Source: Paenibacillus methanolicus
GTDB lineage: Bacteria > Bacillota > Bacilli > Paenibacillales > Paenibacillaceae
Direction: 5' to 3'
NCBI RefSeq assembly: GCF_008124765.1
Contig: NZ_VNHS01000017.1
Coordinates: 1 to 64,000, forward strand
DNA: 64,000 bases
In this document: one piece after another, positions 15,286 through 23,764 of the stretch
Position numbering within the stretch: the first letter of the stretch is position 1
How the letters are laid out: each line of letters opens with the position of its first letter
Notes under the pieces: generated by a model
Database searches by the model: none
Seen by the model: the letters and a program-made list of their open reading frames with translations, nothing else
What the model was told of the DNA's origin: nothing
Position numbers and translations under genes: made by a program

Positions 15286-15757
15286 TTGACAGTAACCCAT
15301 CGACAATCAGGAACTAAGTTACATTACGTTTGGATTGAGATGAGGCGGCGATGTGGGAGCCCCGAACACCCAAAGTTTCATCATTACGGCGGGCGAGGCA
15401 TTAAGGTTTTCGCGGATTGGTTATTGTTTCGAAAAGTTTTACGAATGGTCACATCAAAATGGTTACCGCGAAGGACTGACGATAGATCGAATTAATAACG
15501 ATGGGGATTACTCGCCCGATAATTGCCGTTGGACGAGCCAGAAAGTACAGACCAACAATACCCGTCGTTGCAAGATGATTTTATATAGAGGAAAGACTCA
15601 AAGCCTGGCTGACTGGGCTATAGAACTGCATTTGAACTATTTCACTCTTCGAAGCAGACTGCGGCTCGGGTGGTCAGCCGATCAGGCTTTTGAAGTTCCA
15701 ATGGAGGGTAGACAGAGTGATCCACATAAAACCGCTCGCAAGCGGAAGCACCGGTAA
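15286..15757 (+). pseudogene. HNH-type homing-endonuclease-like gene with a frameshift
   Basis: Starts at a TTG at 15286 after GAGGGAGGG. The first frame gives an N-terminal motif typical of phage HNH/AP2-type endonucleases (WIEMRRRCGSPEHPKFHHYG, then GRGIKVFADW). Downstream of about 15,425 the family continues in the +1 frame (FEKFYEWSHQNGYREGLTID, then RINNDGDYSPDNCRW) and a C-terminal DNA-binding part (SLADWAIELHLNYFTLRSRL). One extra base, near the TTATTGTTT run, separates the two halves. It is either a decayed gene or a base-calling error. The C-terminal end overlaps the start of the next gene. Confidence 0.75.
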
Positions 15758-16439
15758 TGCTTATATCGTGGACGATGGAACCACTGAACTTCTGATTGAA
15801 TGCGGAATTTCATGGTCTGATATCAAGCGGAAGACGCAGTACCGAACATCCCAGATAGCTGGCTGCCTGGTTTCACATAACCATACAGATCATTGCAAGG
15901 CAGCTGCTGATGTAATGAAAGCCGGGATCGATGTCTACTGCTCAAAGGGAACGGCGGTGGCCGCTGGATTGGATGGTCACCGCGTCATCCGGATCGCAGA
16001 GCAGATTCCTTTCTCGATCGGGACGTGGACAATTCTCCCCTTCCGTGTCGAACACGATGTCGAGGAGCCATTGGGCTTCCTGATGGTGAACGAGGCGGGT
16101 GAGAAGTTGCTGTTCGCGACAGACACCTACTACGTGCGGTACCGGTTCAACGGCCTCACACACATCATGATCGAATGCAATTACAGTGAGGTCATCGTCG
16201 AGCGGAATATCATTGCCGCCTCCGAAGAGGTTCGACCGCAATTGATAAGCCGGCAACGCCGCTTGCTCCGATCGCACTTCAGCTTGGAAAACGTAAAGGG
16301 TTTCTTCCAGGCAAACGATATGAGCCGCGTGCAGGAGATATGGCTGCTTCACCTCTCGGACGCGAACAGCGACGAGGAATTGTTCAAGCGCGAAATACAA
16401 GGCCTGACGGGCGCAATCGTCCGGGTAGCCAATCGATAA
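15717..16439 (+). CDS. MBL-fold metallohydrolase, probable recombination nuclease
   Basis: 240 residues; start chosen at the GTG at 15717, which follows GGAGGG and gives the usual N-terminus of this phage family (IHIKPLASGSTGNAYIV). The metal-binding HxHxDH motif is HNHTDH at residues 54-59, and later ligands are likely at EHD (about residue 115) and ATD (about 137). Phage members near recT are thought to act as nucleases with the SbcC-like partner. The gene overlaps the end of the broken HNH gene. Confidence 0.85.
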   Translation: MIHIKPLASGSTGNAYIVDDGTTELLIECGISWSDIKRKTQYRTSQIAGCLVSHNHTDHCKAAADVMKAGIDVYCSKGTAVAAGLDGHRVIRIAEQIPFSIGTWTILPFRVEHDVEEPLGFLMVNEAGEKLLFATDTYYVRYRFNGLTHIMIECNYSEVIVERNIIAASEEVRPQLISRQRRLLRSHFSLENVKGFFQANDMSRVQEIWLLHLSDANSDEELFKREIQGLTGAIVRVANR

Positions 16440-16456
16440 CGAAGGGATGAACGACC

Positions 16457-17050
16457 TTGACAACTTCCAGAGAAACCATTGAGAAAGTACAGCTGCAGCT
16501 GACCATGCCGGCATTTCAAACTTACGACCGCGGGACGGTCATGCTATTGATGAACTACGCCGCGGAACTCGAGCACCGTAACAACGAACTCGCTGCCCGC
16601 CTTGACCGAATGGCTGAGCATGCTAAGATCCAGGACAATCTGAGTCGCGCCGCGATCGAGCGGATGTCCGGCAACATCGCTCAATTGAGTGGAGAGCTCC
16701 GGGAGGAACGGGACGGCCGGAAGATTCCGGTACCGAGAGAGGTGGCAGCCGCCTTCGAAGAACTTGGGCTGAACGACGGCGCCGACGCCACGGGGGAAGC
16801 TGCCCTTAGCATCATGACTATGCCATTCAGCTTCCTAGGCGGGCCAGCACAAGTCATCAAGCGGCATTTCGGATCCAATATCTACGAGCTAATGGAATTC
16901 TTCGTCAACGGCTACACGATCGAGGAGCCGGTCGAGCAGACGGCGACCGACTACATAGCGGAGCAGCTCGGGAAGATGCCGCCGGACAGCAAGCCATTAA
17001 TGATCATCGCCTTGGGCGGAATGGGCTTAGCTCACAAACTTCCACATTGA
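16457..17050 (+). CDS. Coiled-coil protein of unknown function
   Basis: 197 residues from a TTG at 16457. Residues about 32-90 form a coiled coil rich in A, E, L and R; the C-terminal half is compact and mixed (FSFLGGPAQVIKRHFGSNIY). It lies between the MBL nuclease and the replication initiator in the same operon, so it is probably part of the replication or recombination module. Not recognised. Confidence 0.6.
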   Translation: MTTSRETIEKVQLQLTMPAFQTYDRGTVMLLMNYAAELEHRNNELAARLDRMAEHAKIQDNLSRAAIERMSGNIAQLSGELREERDGRKIPVPREVAAAFEELGLNDGADATGEAALSIMTMPFSFLGGPAQVIKRHFGSNIYELMEFFVNGYTIEEPVEQTATDYIAEQLGKMPPDSKPLMIIALGGMGLAHKLPH

Positions 17051-17066
17051 TCGAAGGTGAGGCGGT

Positions 17067-17975
17067 ATGGCAAACCCGCAGCCGGACAAACACACCCGGA
17101 TAGCGAACGAGTTGATGGACATAGTGCCTTTTTATCAATTCAACGGGTCGCAGCTCCGTATCATCATTGTGGTCTGGCGCAACACATACGGTTGGAACCG
17201 GAAAGATCATGACTTATCGCTCTCCTTCATTCACGAGAGGACCAGGTTATCAGAAGGGACCGTGAAAAAAGAGATATCGCTCTTAATAAAAGCTAACGTC
17301 CTGGTTGTAACACAGACAGCGACGAAGACGTCGGCCCGAAGGTTGGCATTCAATAAAAATTATGAAGCATGGACCATTCCGAAAAGCGGTGACGATATGG
17401 AGAATTTCTGGGACTATGAGGGGTCCGATTGCACCCCTCCCATAGAGGATGATGAGGGGTCCGATTGCACCCCTCCTGAGGGGTCCGATTGCACCCCTCA
17501 AGTAGCTACTATGAGGGGTCCGATTGCACCCCCAAAGAAAGACATTCTTTTAAAGACATCTTTTAAAGACAATGTCGATCCATTCGAAATCTTCTACTCA
17601 ACCTATCCAAGAAGAGTATCTCGACAAGCAGCTGAGAAAGCATGGAAGAAACTAGCGAAGCAGTCTGCATTCGATCCTGAAATGATCATCTGCAATACGC
17701 AGAATTTTGCAAAGACATGCGAGCTAATCGGAACGCAAAAACATTTCATCCCTCATCCATCGACATTTTTAAACCAAAAACGCTTTGAAGATTACCACGA
17801 AGTAGATCCGGAAGGGATTATGAAAGAACGGGCGCCGGCGTTGTCCAAGTTCGATCAGGACAAGTTGCTGCTGCAGCAAATGTACGAGGAGGCAACTGGA
17901 CGTGAGGGAGACGGAAGTAGTGAAGCTGTTCGCGATCATCCGCTCGAATTACCCGAATTTCGAGATGACCAATGA
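17067..17975 (+). CDS. Phage O-type replication initiator containing the origin
   Basis: 302 residues from the ATG at 17067. The N-terminal 95 residues fit the winged-helix replication-protein-O family (TRIANELMDIVPFYQFNGSQ, then RNTYGWNRKDHDLSLSFI and LSEGTVKKEISLLIKANVLV). The middle (about 112-160) is low-complexity because it encodes four DNA repeats read as EGSDCTPP. The C-terminal third (about 170-260) holds helices of the type FSTYPRRVSRQAAEKAWKKL that are seen in initiators which contact the helicase loader. The protein should bind the iterons in its own gene, as lambda O does, and recruit the loader and DnaB encoded just downstream. Confidence 0.85.
   Translation: MANPQPDKHTRIANELMDIVPFYQFNGSQLRIIIVVWRNTYGWNRKDHDLSLSFIHERTRLSEGTVKKEISLLIKANVLVVTQTATKTSARRLAFNKNYEAWTIPKSGDDMENFWDYEGSDCTPPIEDDEGSDCTPPEGSDCTPQVATMRGPIAPPKKDILLKTSFKDNVDPFEIFYSTYPRRVSRQAAEKAWKKLAKQSAFDPEMIICNTQNFAKTCELIGTQKHFIPHPSTFLNQKRFEDYHEVDPEGIMKERAPALSKFDQDKLLLQQMYEEATGREGDGSSEAVRDHPLELPEFRDDQ
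17418..17533. repeat. Four iterons, candidate replication origin
   Basis: GAGGGGTCCGATTGCACCCC occurs four times without a change at 17418, 17454, 17478 and 17513 (spacings 36, 24 and 35 bp). Each copy has AGGGGT/ACCCCT arms around eight bases. Perfect identity at synonymous positions shows selection on the DNA and not only on the encoded protein repeat. The position inside an initiator gene is that of the lambdoid origin. Confidence 0.8.
17534..17574. other. AT-rich tract next to the iterons, candidate unwinding element
   Basis: Directly after the last iteron, in a GC-rich region, is an AT-rich stretch of about 40 bases with a direct repeat CTTTTAAAGACA at 17547 and 17560. This is the order iterons then unwinding element found in initiator-gene origins. 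Confidence 0.55.
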
Positions 17976-18261
17976 GAAGAAGGCGACGTGGACTCCTTTG
18001 ATGGCGGACGTCCCCTTTGACCAGGCGCTTGCGAACCTAATGGATTTCATGAAGCACAGCAAATTCCCACCGGTGGCAGCAGACATCATTCAGGCGGATC
18101 CGGGTGGTTTGAATGGCAACTATGATCGATTGCGGATCGAGACAGCTGAACGCTTCGCCGAAATAGATAGCTGGGATCAAGTTGCGCTGCCGGCATGTCC
18201 GGATCATCTTCGGCCGAAGTTCCTTGGCGGCGGGAAGGCGGTGAGCGGCGATGAACTATGA
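17902..18261 (+). CDS. G39P-like replicative helicase loader/inhibitor
   Basis: 119 residues from a GTG at 17902 with GAGGAGG upstream, overlapping the end of the initiator gene. The N-terminal 65 residues match the pattern of the SPP1 G39P family (VKLFAIIRSNYPNFEMTNEK, then a W and NLMDFMKHSKFPPVAADII). These proteins bind the phage helicase and deliver it to the initiator-origin complex. The immediate neighbours, an O-type initiator before and DnaB after, support the role. Confidence 0.8.
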   Translation: MRETEVVKLFAIIRSNYPNFEMTNEKKATWTPLMADVPFDQALANLMDFMKHSKFPPVAADIIQADPGGLNGNYDRLRIETAERFAEIDSWDQVALPACPDHLRPKFLGGGKAVSGDEL

Positions 18262-19582
18262 GGCGGAAGCCGCGGTGCTCGGTGCGATCCTGAATGAGCC
18301 GGAACGATTGGAAGACTGCTACTTGCAACCTGAGGACATGGGCGACGAGCGGCACCGGTTGATTCTGCAATACCTTTATTACCTGGCCGAGAACGACATC
18401 CCGATTAACTATGTCGCGATGGCCGAGCACTCCGGGCAGAACCTGATGCGTATCGGCGGCGTCAGCTACTTGACCGAGCTGGCCGGGGGCGCGCCGCCCA
18501 CGAACGCGGCGACCTTCGACCACCATCAGGATATCATCCGGCAGCATTACATTACCCGCGAGACTCTCTCCGCTCTGGAGACGGTCCAGAACGAGGGGCG
18601 AGGCGGCAAGCTCGAGTCGAGCGAGCTGCTTGCGGCGGCGCAGGAACGCCTCGAGAAAATTGCGGAGATGGCAGGCGGGCCGGCGAAGGAAACGGTGCGC
18701 AAGATGTCCGCGGTGGTTGCCGATCACGAGAAGGTCATCATCAAGCGGCAACAGCAGCGCGGCATGACAGGGGCCAAGACGGCGAGCAAGGAGCTCGATC
18801 GCCTGACAGGGGGCCATCAAGATGGCGATCTCGAGATCGTCGCGGCGCGGCCGAGCATCGGAAAAACTGCTTTCGTGGTCAACGACATGCTGGAGGCGGC
18901 GCGCGCGGGGCGTCAGGCAGTCCTATTCTCTCTGGAGATGCCGGCGGACAAAGTGATCGAACGGTTCCTGTGCTGCATGGGGAACATCGACGCGACCAAG
19001 ATGCGGACCGGCCAATTCTCGGACAGGGATTGGGAGCACTGGAGCTACGCGATGGACGAGCTCGATCGGCTGCCGTTGTACATCGACGATACGCCGGGCC
19101 GGACGGTGCTCGAGATCAAGCAGGAAATCAAGCGACTCAAGAAGCAGTTCCCGGGTATCGTGATTTACGTCGATTACCTGCAACTCGTTCAGCCGGGGCG
19201 AAAATTCAGCCAGACGCGGGAAGGCGTCACCTTCGTCTCACGGCAGTTGAAGCAGGCTGCCCGCGTCAACCAGTGTCCGGTCATCGCGATCAGCTCGGTC
19301 AGCCGATCGTGTGAGCAACGCCAGGACAAGCGTCCGATCATGTCCGACCTGAAAGAATCTGGTGATATCGAGTTCGAGGCTGACATCATCGCCTTCCTGT
19401 TCCGGGACGACTATTACAACCCCGAAACCGAGAAGAAGAACATCATGGAGATCATCATCGCCAAAGGCCGCAATGTCGGCACCGGCACCGTGGAGATGAT
19501 CTTCTACCGGAAGACTGGGCGTTTCCTTGATATCGATCGGAACAAGGCGGGCACCGACGGCGCGCAGCAGGCGGCCAAATGA
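18251..19582 (+). CDS. dnaB: Replicative DNA helicase, DnaB family
   Basis: 443 residues from the ATG at 18251. The N-terminal DnaB domain (residues 1-105) begins with EAEAAVLGAILNEPERLEDC. The RecA-like motor has Walker A in ARPSIGKTAF at residues 199-208, Walker B and switch around IVIYVDYLQLVQP, and the C-terminal part with DLKESGDIEFEADIIAFLFR. It is the full length of the family. It unwinds the element's DNA as a hexamer, loaded by the upstream G39P-like protein, and presumably recruits the host primase. Confidence 0.92.
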   Translation: MNYEAEAAVLGAILNEPERLEDCYLQPEDMGDERHRLILQYLYYLAENDIPINYVAMAEHSGQNLMRIGGVSYLTELAGGAPPTNAATFDHHQDIIRQHYITRETLSALETVQNEGRGGKLESSELLAAAQERLEKIAEMAGGPAKETVRKMSAVVADHEKVIIKRQQQRGMTGAKTASKELDRLTGGHQDGDLEIVAARPSIGKTAFVVNDMLEAARAGRQAVLFSLEMPADKVIERFLCCMGNIDATKMRTGQFSDRDWEHWSYAMDELDRLPLYIDDTPGRTVLEIKQEIKRLKKQFPGIVIYVDYLQLVQPGRKFSQTREGVTFVSRQLKQAARVNQCPVIAISSVSRSCEQRQDKRPIMSDLKESGDIEFEADIIAFLFRDDYYNPETEKKNIMEIIIAKGRNVGTGTVEMIFYRKTGRFLDIDRNKAGTDGAQQAAK

Positions 19583-19788
19583 GCAAGCGGATCGAAAGCG
19601 AGGAGCAATACAACGACTCGCTGAAATGGATGACCGAGAAGGCAATCAAGCTCGCGGATCCGCTCTTCCAAGGAGAGGAGCGCGACAAGATGATGCGCAC
19701 CTACGATTACGTGACCCAGCAGGTGCTGGACTACAAACGCAGGGAGCGTGAGGCGAGATGCGAAGGAACCGGGGAGACCGCAAGCTGA
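19579..19788 (+). CDS. 69-residue helical protein
   Basis: ATG overlaps the dnaB stop (ATGA). Charged and helical (ESEEQYNDSLKWMTEKAIKL). It resembles many small phage early proteins, and no function is assignable. Confidence 0.6.
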   Translation: MSKRIESEEQYNDSLKWMTEKAIKLADPLFQGEERDKMMRTYDYVTQQVLDYKRREREARCEGTGETAS

Positions 19789-19940
19789 AGCGAGACCCAT
19801 ATCTCTATAGCGTTAAGCCGGACGAACGGTATTTTGACCGCAAAGGCCGCATAATCGCAGAGGTTTATATTCACGACACGCCGGCATGGGACCGGCAGAA
19901 GGGGAAGACAGCACGTCATGAGCAAAAAGCAGAACGATGA
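19758..19940 (+). CDS. 60-residue basic protein
   Basis: Starts at the ATG at 19758 within the end of the previous gene. The N-terminus is basic (RRNRGDRKLKRDPY), with a beta-like middle (YFDRKGRIIAEVYIH). Retained in the coupled operon; unknown function. Confidence 0.45.
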   Translation: MRRNRGDRKLKRDPYLYSVKPDERYFDRKGRIIAEVYIHDTPAWDRQKGKTARHEQKAER

Positions 19941-19995
19941 AGACCCGTTATTAGATGCCCCGGCACAAGTGGAGATCGAGGTGATTGGCGATTAG
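19918..19995 (+). CDS. 25-residue acidic peptide gene
   Basis: ATG at 19918 and stop at 19995 link the preceding and following genes by overlaps of 23 and 11 bases. The product is acidic. The support is positional only. Confidence 0.3.
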   Translation: MSKKQNDEDPLLDAPAQVEIEVIGD

Positions 19996-20542
19996 ATTCG
20001 TGGGTATTGATCCAGGAACGAATTCAGGTTTCGTTGCCCTCGATCTGCAGGGGAACGTGCTTGCAGCACAGGAGCTGAAGCCGACCGGCAAAACAGTCAA
20101 AGGTGGGCTGAGCACGCCGCAGTTGGTCGAGCTCGAGAACCAACTGTACCAACACCTAAAGGGAAATGACCGCGTCTGCATCGAGGCTGTCCCATTCGGA
20201 ACGATGAGCCAGGTCACGACCGGAATGATTCACGGCGGGTTAAGGTCGATGATTCATCGAAAGAAGCTAGACTTTGACCTGGTCAACCCAATGTGGACCA
20301 AGAAATTCGTTGACGTGAAAGTTGAGAAGGGGCAGACGGATAAGCAAAAGAAAGACGCAATGCGCGAAGCAGTGCTCGAGAAGTTCGGCTTCAGCCACAA
20401 GAGCCACAACGTCGTGGATGCATACGTTATCGCCCGAATCTCGCTGAATCTGCATTTGATGCGGCAGTACGAACCGCTGATTGACCAGCATCGGATACAG
20501 CAAGAAGTAGTCAGCGACATCATGCATAAAGCTGCTGAATAG
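19985..20542 (+). CDS. RuvC-like Holliday-junction resolvase
   Basis: 185 residues from a TTG at 19985. The RNase-H-fold acidic residues are visible: D9 in GIDPGTNSG, E67 in CIEAVPFG and D145 in HNVVDAYVIA. This fits the short phage-type RuvC-like resolvases that trim branched intermediates made by recombination-dependent replication. No mitochondrial- or Pox-type signatures are present. Placed in the operon after DnaB and a set of tiny genes. Confidence 0.8.
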   Translation: MAIRFVGIDPGTNSGFVALDLQGNVLAAQELKPTGKTVKGGLSTPQLVELENQLYQHLKGNDRVCIEAVPFGTMSQVTTGMIHGGLRSMIHRKKLDFDLVNPMWTKKFVDVKVEKGQTDKQKKDAMREAVLEKFGFSHKSHNVVDAYVIARISLNLHLMRQYEPLIDQHRIQQEVVSDIMHKAAE

Positions 20543-20617
20543 CCGCGCATTCGCTCGGCGAAGGGGTTCGTGCTGCCTGAAAACAGAACATCAGTTCCTA
20601 AGAGCGAGGTGATCGCC

Positions 20618-20782
20618 GTGAATTGGCACAAAGCCAAGATGCGACAGCTATACGAAATCGCCTTTCTTGATCCGGAGGCGGCGCCCTGGCATAAGGAAGG
20701 CGCCAAGGCCGAAATTGTGCGACGTATCCGTCGGAAGTACAAGCGAATCAACTTCAAGGCGAGGAAGGTGTACCCGCGATGA
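20618..20782 (+). CDS. 54-residue basic protein
   Basis: GTG start at 20618; a GAGGTGA sits nearby. The sequence is basic and helical (AEIVRRIRRKYKRINFKARK) and could bind nucleic acid. It overlaps the next gene by four bases. Confidence 0.45.
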   Translation: MNWHKAKMRQLYEIAFLDPEAAPWHKEGAKAEIVRRIRRKYKRINFKARKVYPR

Positions 20783-22374
20783 GCCGGCGCTACCTAACGA
20801 AATCCGATCGCGAGCACATCATCTACCTGCACGCCGCGGAGACCGTCCTTAACCGGGTCGGCAATACCTGGCTCGAGCACGATAGACCGGCGGACTGGGT
20901 CGAACCGATCCGGAATGCACTCATCCAGGTGCAGACCGCGCAAAACGCGATCGTCAAGGACATATCCGACGAAGACATAAAGCGGACGTACCGTACCGCG
21001 TTCGGAACGCACTACATCGGGCTGATCCCGCATTATGATGCTAAGAAGCTCCGGGAGATACCGGACACGATCACGATAGAAGAGCAGAAGCTTTACGACC
21101 TCGGCGAGGCGGTGCTGACGGCACAATGCAACGGCTGCACGATCGCTGACCACGAGGCATGCAAATACCGCTCGGCCATGATGGCCGCCGGCCTTCCGCC
21201 GGCCGAAGATCCGACGCCTGAGGGCGTTTGCCAATACCGATATGGGGAGGTTGACGAAGACATGGGAACAGCAATTCCAAATTCGAAGCGAGAGCGGAGC
21301 CGCGGTGCCGGCCCGGTAACATCATATCAGCTCACGCCGGAAGAAATCGCGGCGTTGCCGTCGGGCAAGCCGATCGACCGCACACACCATAAGCCGATGG
21401 GTTGGGAAACGACCAAGAACACAATTGAAGGGGTGAGCGAGGACATGACGGAAGCGAAGCGCGGCGCGCAGCCCAAAGAAGGTCCGGTATGCGGCCTGAC
21501 CAAGTTGGATTTCATCAAGGCGATCGCCGAGGGCGAGACCGTCGCAAGCATCGAGCGCGCTTGGAAGATGAAGAACCAAACGTTGCCGTATTGGGTGAAG
21601 ACGTGGGATCTGAAGGGGCTTACCCCTGATAAAGCACGCGAGCTGCTCGCCCAGATGGCCCCGGCACCGGAGGAAGAACTGTCCGATGATCCTGCCGATC
21701 TGCTGGAAGAGGAAGCGTCGGAAGCGCCGGAAGATGGCGGCAAGGATGCGGAGATCGAGCGGCTGCGGGAGCAAATGGCAAGGATGGCCGATGGAGCGAA
21801 CCACAATGCCGATCTTGCCCATAAATATCAGCATGAGCTTGTCGTTGCTCAGGATGAAAACCGGAAACTGCAGAATCAGATCCACGAGCTGACCGAGGAA
21901 CGGGACGGATGCAAAGAATCCGCAAATTCATATCGGTCAGAACGCGACCAACTTGAGCTGCAGCTTATGGATACCGCGCAAGAGGTCGAGCGTCTCCTTG
22001 GTGAAATGAGCAAGAGGAATCAGCCGACGGCAGAAGTTGCAGAGCTGGACAGCCCGCAGGCATTCCTCTCCCTCGCCCTCCCGCTGATTGACGGCGGCTC
22101 GAACATCGAGCAACGGCTGCAGTCGCTGCAGCAGCTGAGCAAGCTTAATTTCAGACTTGACCTTCGCGATATCAACACGCGCGCCCTGATGGATGAAACA
22201 CTGGAAATGCTCCAAATTATCGCGGGGATTGTCCACGCTCGGACGGCAGATGTCGTGCGGCCTGCGGACGTGGCGGCAACGGTTCAGGCGTTCTTCAGCG
22301 ATCATACCGCGGGCCACCTTGAACGCATGCAGGAGCTGGCGAAGGAAAACGGCTGGACGGTGGTCGAGGCATGA
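20779..22374 (+). CDS. Large coiled-coil protein with Cys/His cluster
   Basis: 531 residues. The N-terminal 145 residues are helical and end in a likely zinc site (CNGCTIADHEACKYRSAM). A stretch at about 235-285 looks like a small DNA-binding helix pair (LDFIKAIAEGETVASIERAW). Residues about 310-420 form an acidic, then heptad-like coiled coil, and the last 100 residues are globular. The N-terminal part resembles an uncharacterised domain of Bacillus phage early proteins, but I am not sure of the family. It may be a structural or regulatory partner of the replication module. Confidence 0.6.
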   Translation: MSRRYLTKSDREHIIYLHAAETVLNRVGNTWLEHDRPADWVEPIRNALIQVQTAQNAIVKDISDEDIKRTYRTAFGTHYIGLIPHYDAKKLREIPDTITIEEQKLYDLGEAVLTAQCNGCTIADHEACKYRSAMMAAGLPPAEDPTPEGVCQYRYGEVDEDMGTAIPNSKRERSRGAGPVTSYQLTPEEIAALPSGKPIDRTHHKPMGWETTKNTIEGVSEDMTEAKRGAQPKEGPVCGLTKLDFIKAIAEGETVASIERAWKMKNQTLPYWVKTWDLKGLTPDKARELLAQMAPAPEEELSDDPADLLEEEASEAPEDGGKDAEIERLREQMARMADGANHNADLAHKYQHELVVAQDENRKLQNQIHELTEERDGCKESANSYRSERDQLELQLMDTAQEVERLLGEMSKRNQPTAEVAELDSPQAFLSLALPLIDGGSNIEQRLQSLQQLSKLNFRLDLRDINTRALMDETLEMLQIIAGIVHARTADVVRPADVAATVQAFFSDHTAGHLERMQELAKENGWTVVEA

Positions 22375-22544
22375 TCGTGAAATTCGCTTTCTACGATTGT
22401 GACAACGACGACTGCCTGAAACGGTTCGCCGTCGAAGACGTCGAGGGCGACGAGATCGAGGAACCGGCATGCAATGTATGCGGCAGTACGACCTGCAGCT
22501 TCCTCGGGACGGCAGCCATCAATATGGGCGAGGTGAGGCTGTGA
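22371..22544 (+). CDS. Small zinc-ribbon protein
   Basis: 57 residues, ATG at 22371 overlapping the previous stop. Cysteine pairs at CDNDDC and CNVCGSTTC suggest one zinc ribbon. Ends in the start of the following gene. Confidence 0.6.
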   Translation: MIVKFAFYDCDNDDCLKRFAVEDVEGDEIEEPACNVCGSTTCSFLGTAAINMGEVRL

Positions 22545-22702
22545 CGGTCCAGAGCGGCAATGTCATCAGCTTCAACCTAGGGCGGTGCGACGTCTGCGGT
22601 CACCGGATGGAGAACAGTTTTATGCGGCCGTGGAACGGGAAGGACGTCTGCTCCCCATGCATACGGCAGTTGAACGAGGAGGCGGAGTTGGTCAATGGCT
22701 GA
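22541..22702 (+). CDS. Small zinc-ribbon protein
   Basis: 53 residues from the GTG at 22541 (overlap GTGA). CDVCGHRM and CSPC form a four-cysteine zinc site, like phage 'inhibitor of sigma' or DksA-like minis, but the family is unassigned. Confidence 0.6.
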   Translation: MTVQSGNVISFNLGRCDVCGHRMENSFMRPWNGKDVCSPCIRQLNEEAELVNG

Positions 22703-22922
22703 ATACAAGAAATGCCGGCATGCCGATCAGCGATACCGCAACCGCGTCAAGGAGTACGATATGCCGCCGCCAGTAAACCTGCGGGAAAGCATCTTGGAAA
22801 TGCGCCGCGTTTACGCGAGCAAGAAAAGGGAAGCATTCGTCAGCTGGTATGCCAATCGGTACAAGGTAAAACCGGAAGACGTTCGGCGGGTGTTGGATCA
22901 GGCGAGGGAGGCGAATCCGTGA
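22695..22922 (+). CDS. 75-residue basic helical protein
   Basis: Starts at the ATG at 22695 in the tail of the previous gene. Helices with basic faces (LRESILEMRRVYASKKREAF). The last part (YKVKPEDVRRVLDQA) looks like a small HTH-type or three-helix unit. Unknown. Confidence 0.5.
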   Translation: MAEYKKCRHADQRYRNRVKEYDMPPPVNLRESILEMRRVYASKKREAFVSWYANRYKVKPEDVRRVLDQAREANP

Positions 22923-23083
22923 GTTATCTGCAGGAGATCATCGATATCGCACCCAAACTTCCGACACCTGTCCTTGACGACATCAATCGGCGAATCGGGG
23001 ACTGGCTAGCGATGGGGGGCAGCGAGAATGACGAATACATCGCGCAACAACTGCGATATGCTCGGCGGTTTGTATCTCAGTGA
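22919..23083 (+). CDS. 54-residue hypothetical protein
   Basis: GTG at 22919 overlaps the preceding stop. Helical (LQEIIDIAPKLPTPVLDDIN) with an aromatic C-terminal part. Common size for element-encoded early proteins; no function seen. Confidence 0.5.
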   Translation: MSYLQEIIDIAPKLPTPVLDDINRRIGDWLAMGGSENDEYIAQQLRYARRFVSQ

Positions 23084-23096
23084 ATAGGGAGCGTGC

Positions 23097-23261
23097 ATGA
23101 TCATGAAGGCATATGCGGAAATGGGATATGTGCAAGTCGAACTGCTCCAGGACGTGAAGTACGGCAGGTATGACTATCCGAAGGGCGAGCTGCTTTGGAT
23201 CGAACCAGCGGATGCAGCAGCTTGCGTTAAGATGGGCGCAGCGCGTGTCGTATCTCAATGA
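23097..23261 (+). CDS. 54-residue hypothetical protein
   Basis: ATG at 23097 after GGGAG. The middle (YGRYDYPKGELLWIEPADAA) looks beta-rich. The two genes before and after share the end VSQ or similar, but no relation is clear. Confidence 0.5.
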   Translation: MIMKAYAEMGYVQVELLQDVKYGRYDYPKGELLWIEPADAAACVKMGAARVVSQ

Positions 23262-23289
23262 ATATCGAGGAACATGGGGGAGGGTTTAT

Positions 23290-23739
23290 ATGCCAATCGT
23301 AAATTTTGAAAGCAGCAGACAGGTTCATTTCGGGACAGGGGACATCTTGGTCTCACCCGGTCTACTGGATACGCCGGACGTAGTAGGTGCGCTTTGCTTT
23401 ACGGAGAATGGGACCGGCGTTATCGGCGAGCGCACCGAGCATACTCCGCCGCTCATACTGGATGGGGGAGAGGCACCTGTTCGAATGACGTTCGATAAGG
23501 TCGAGTCCGTCGACGTCGTAATGCGGATGCTCGAAGAAACCAAGCAAATGATGCTCGCGAAGATGGGCGAGGGTAGTCCGGACAAACAGGATAGCCGACA
23601 TGAACGGCTGCTCGAATGCTTGAGATTCTACGGCGACCCAGCGACTTACGACACGGCGCATTTGGACAAACACGGTTTCATCATAATTGATCACGACGGC
23701 GGCAGGCTAGCGCGCGATATTCTACGTGATTATACGTGA
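23290..23739 (+). CDS. 149-residue hypothetical protein
   Basis: Starts at the ATG at 23290 after GGGGGAGGG. The N-terminal 60 residues are beta-rich and appear to form a compact domain; a helix with EETKQMMLAKMGEG follows. No catalytic motif was recognised. The direct repeat ATACGTGATTATACGTGATTT at its 3' end is a short slippage-type repeat. Confidence 0.5.
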   Translation: MPIVNFESSRQVHFGTGDILVSPGLLDTPDVVGALCFTENGTGVIGERTEHTPPLILDGGEAPVRMTFDKVESVDVVMRMLEETKQMMLAKMGEGSPDKQDSRHERLLECLRFYGDPATYDTAHLDKHGFIIIDHDGGRLARDILRDYT

Positions 23740-23764
23740 TTTTACGTGAAATGAGGTGACGGCC

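Noticed and set aside
17418..17533. Possible CRISPR-like array
   Set aside because: Repeats are 20 bp with unequal short gaps, lie in a coding sequence and have no cas genes; iterons explain them better.
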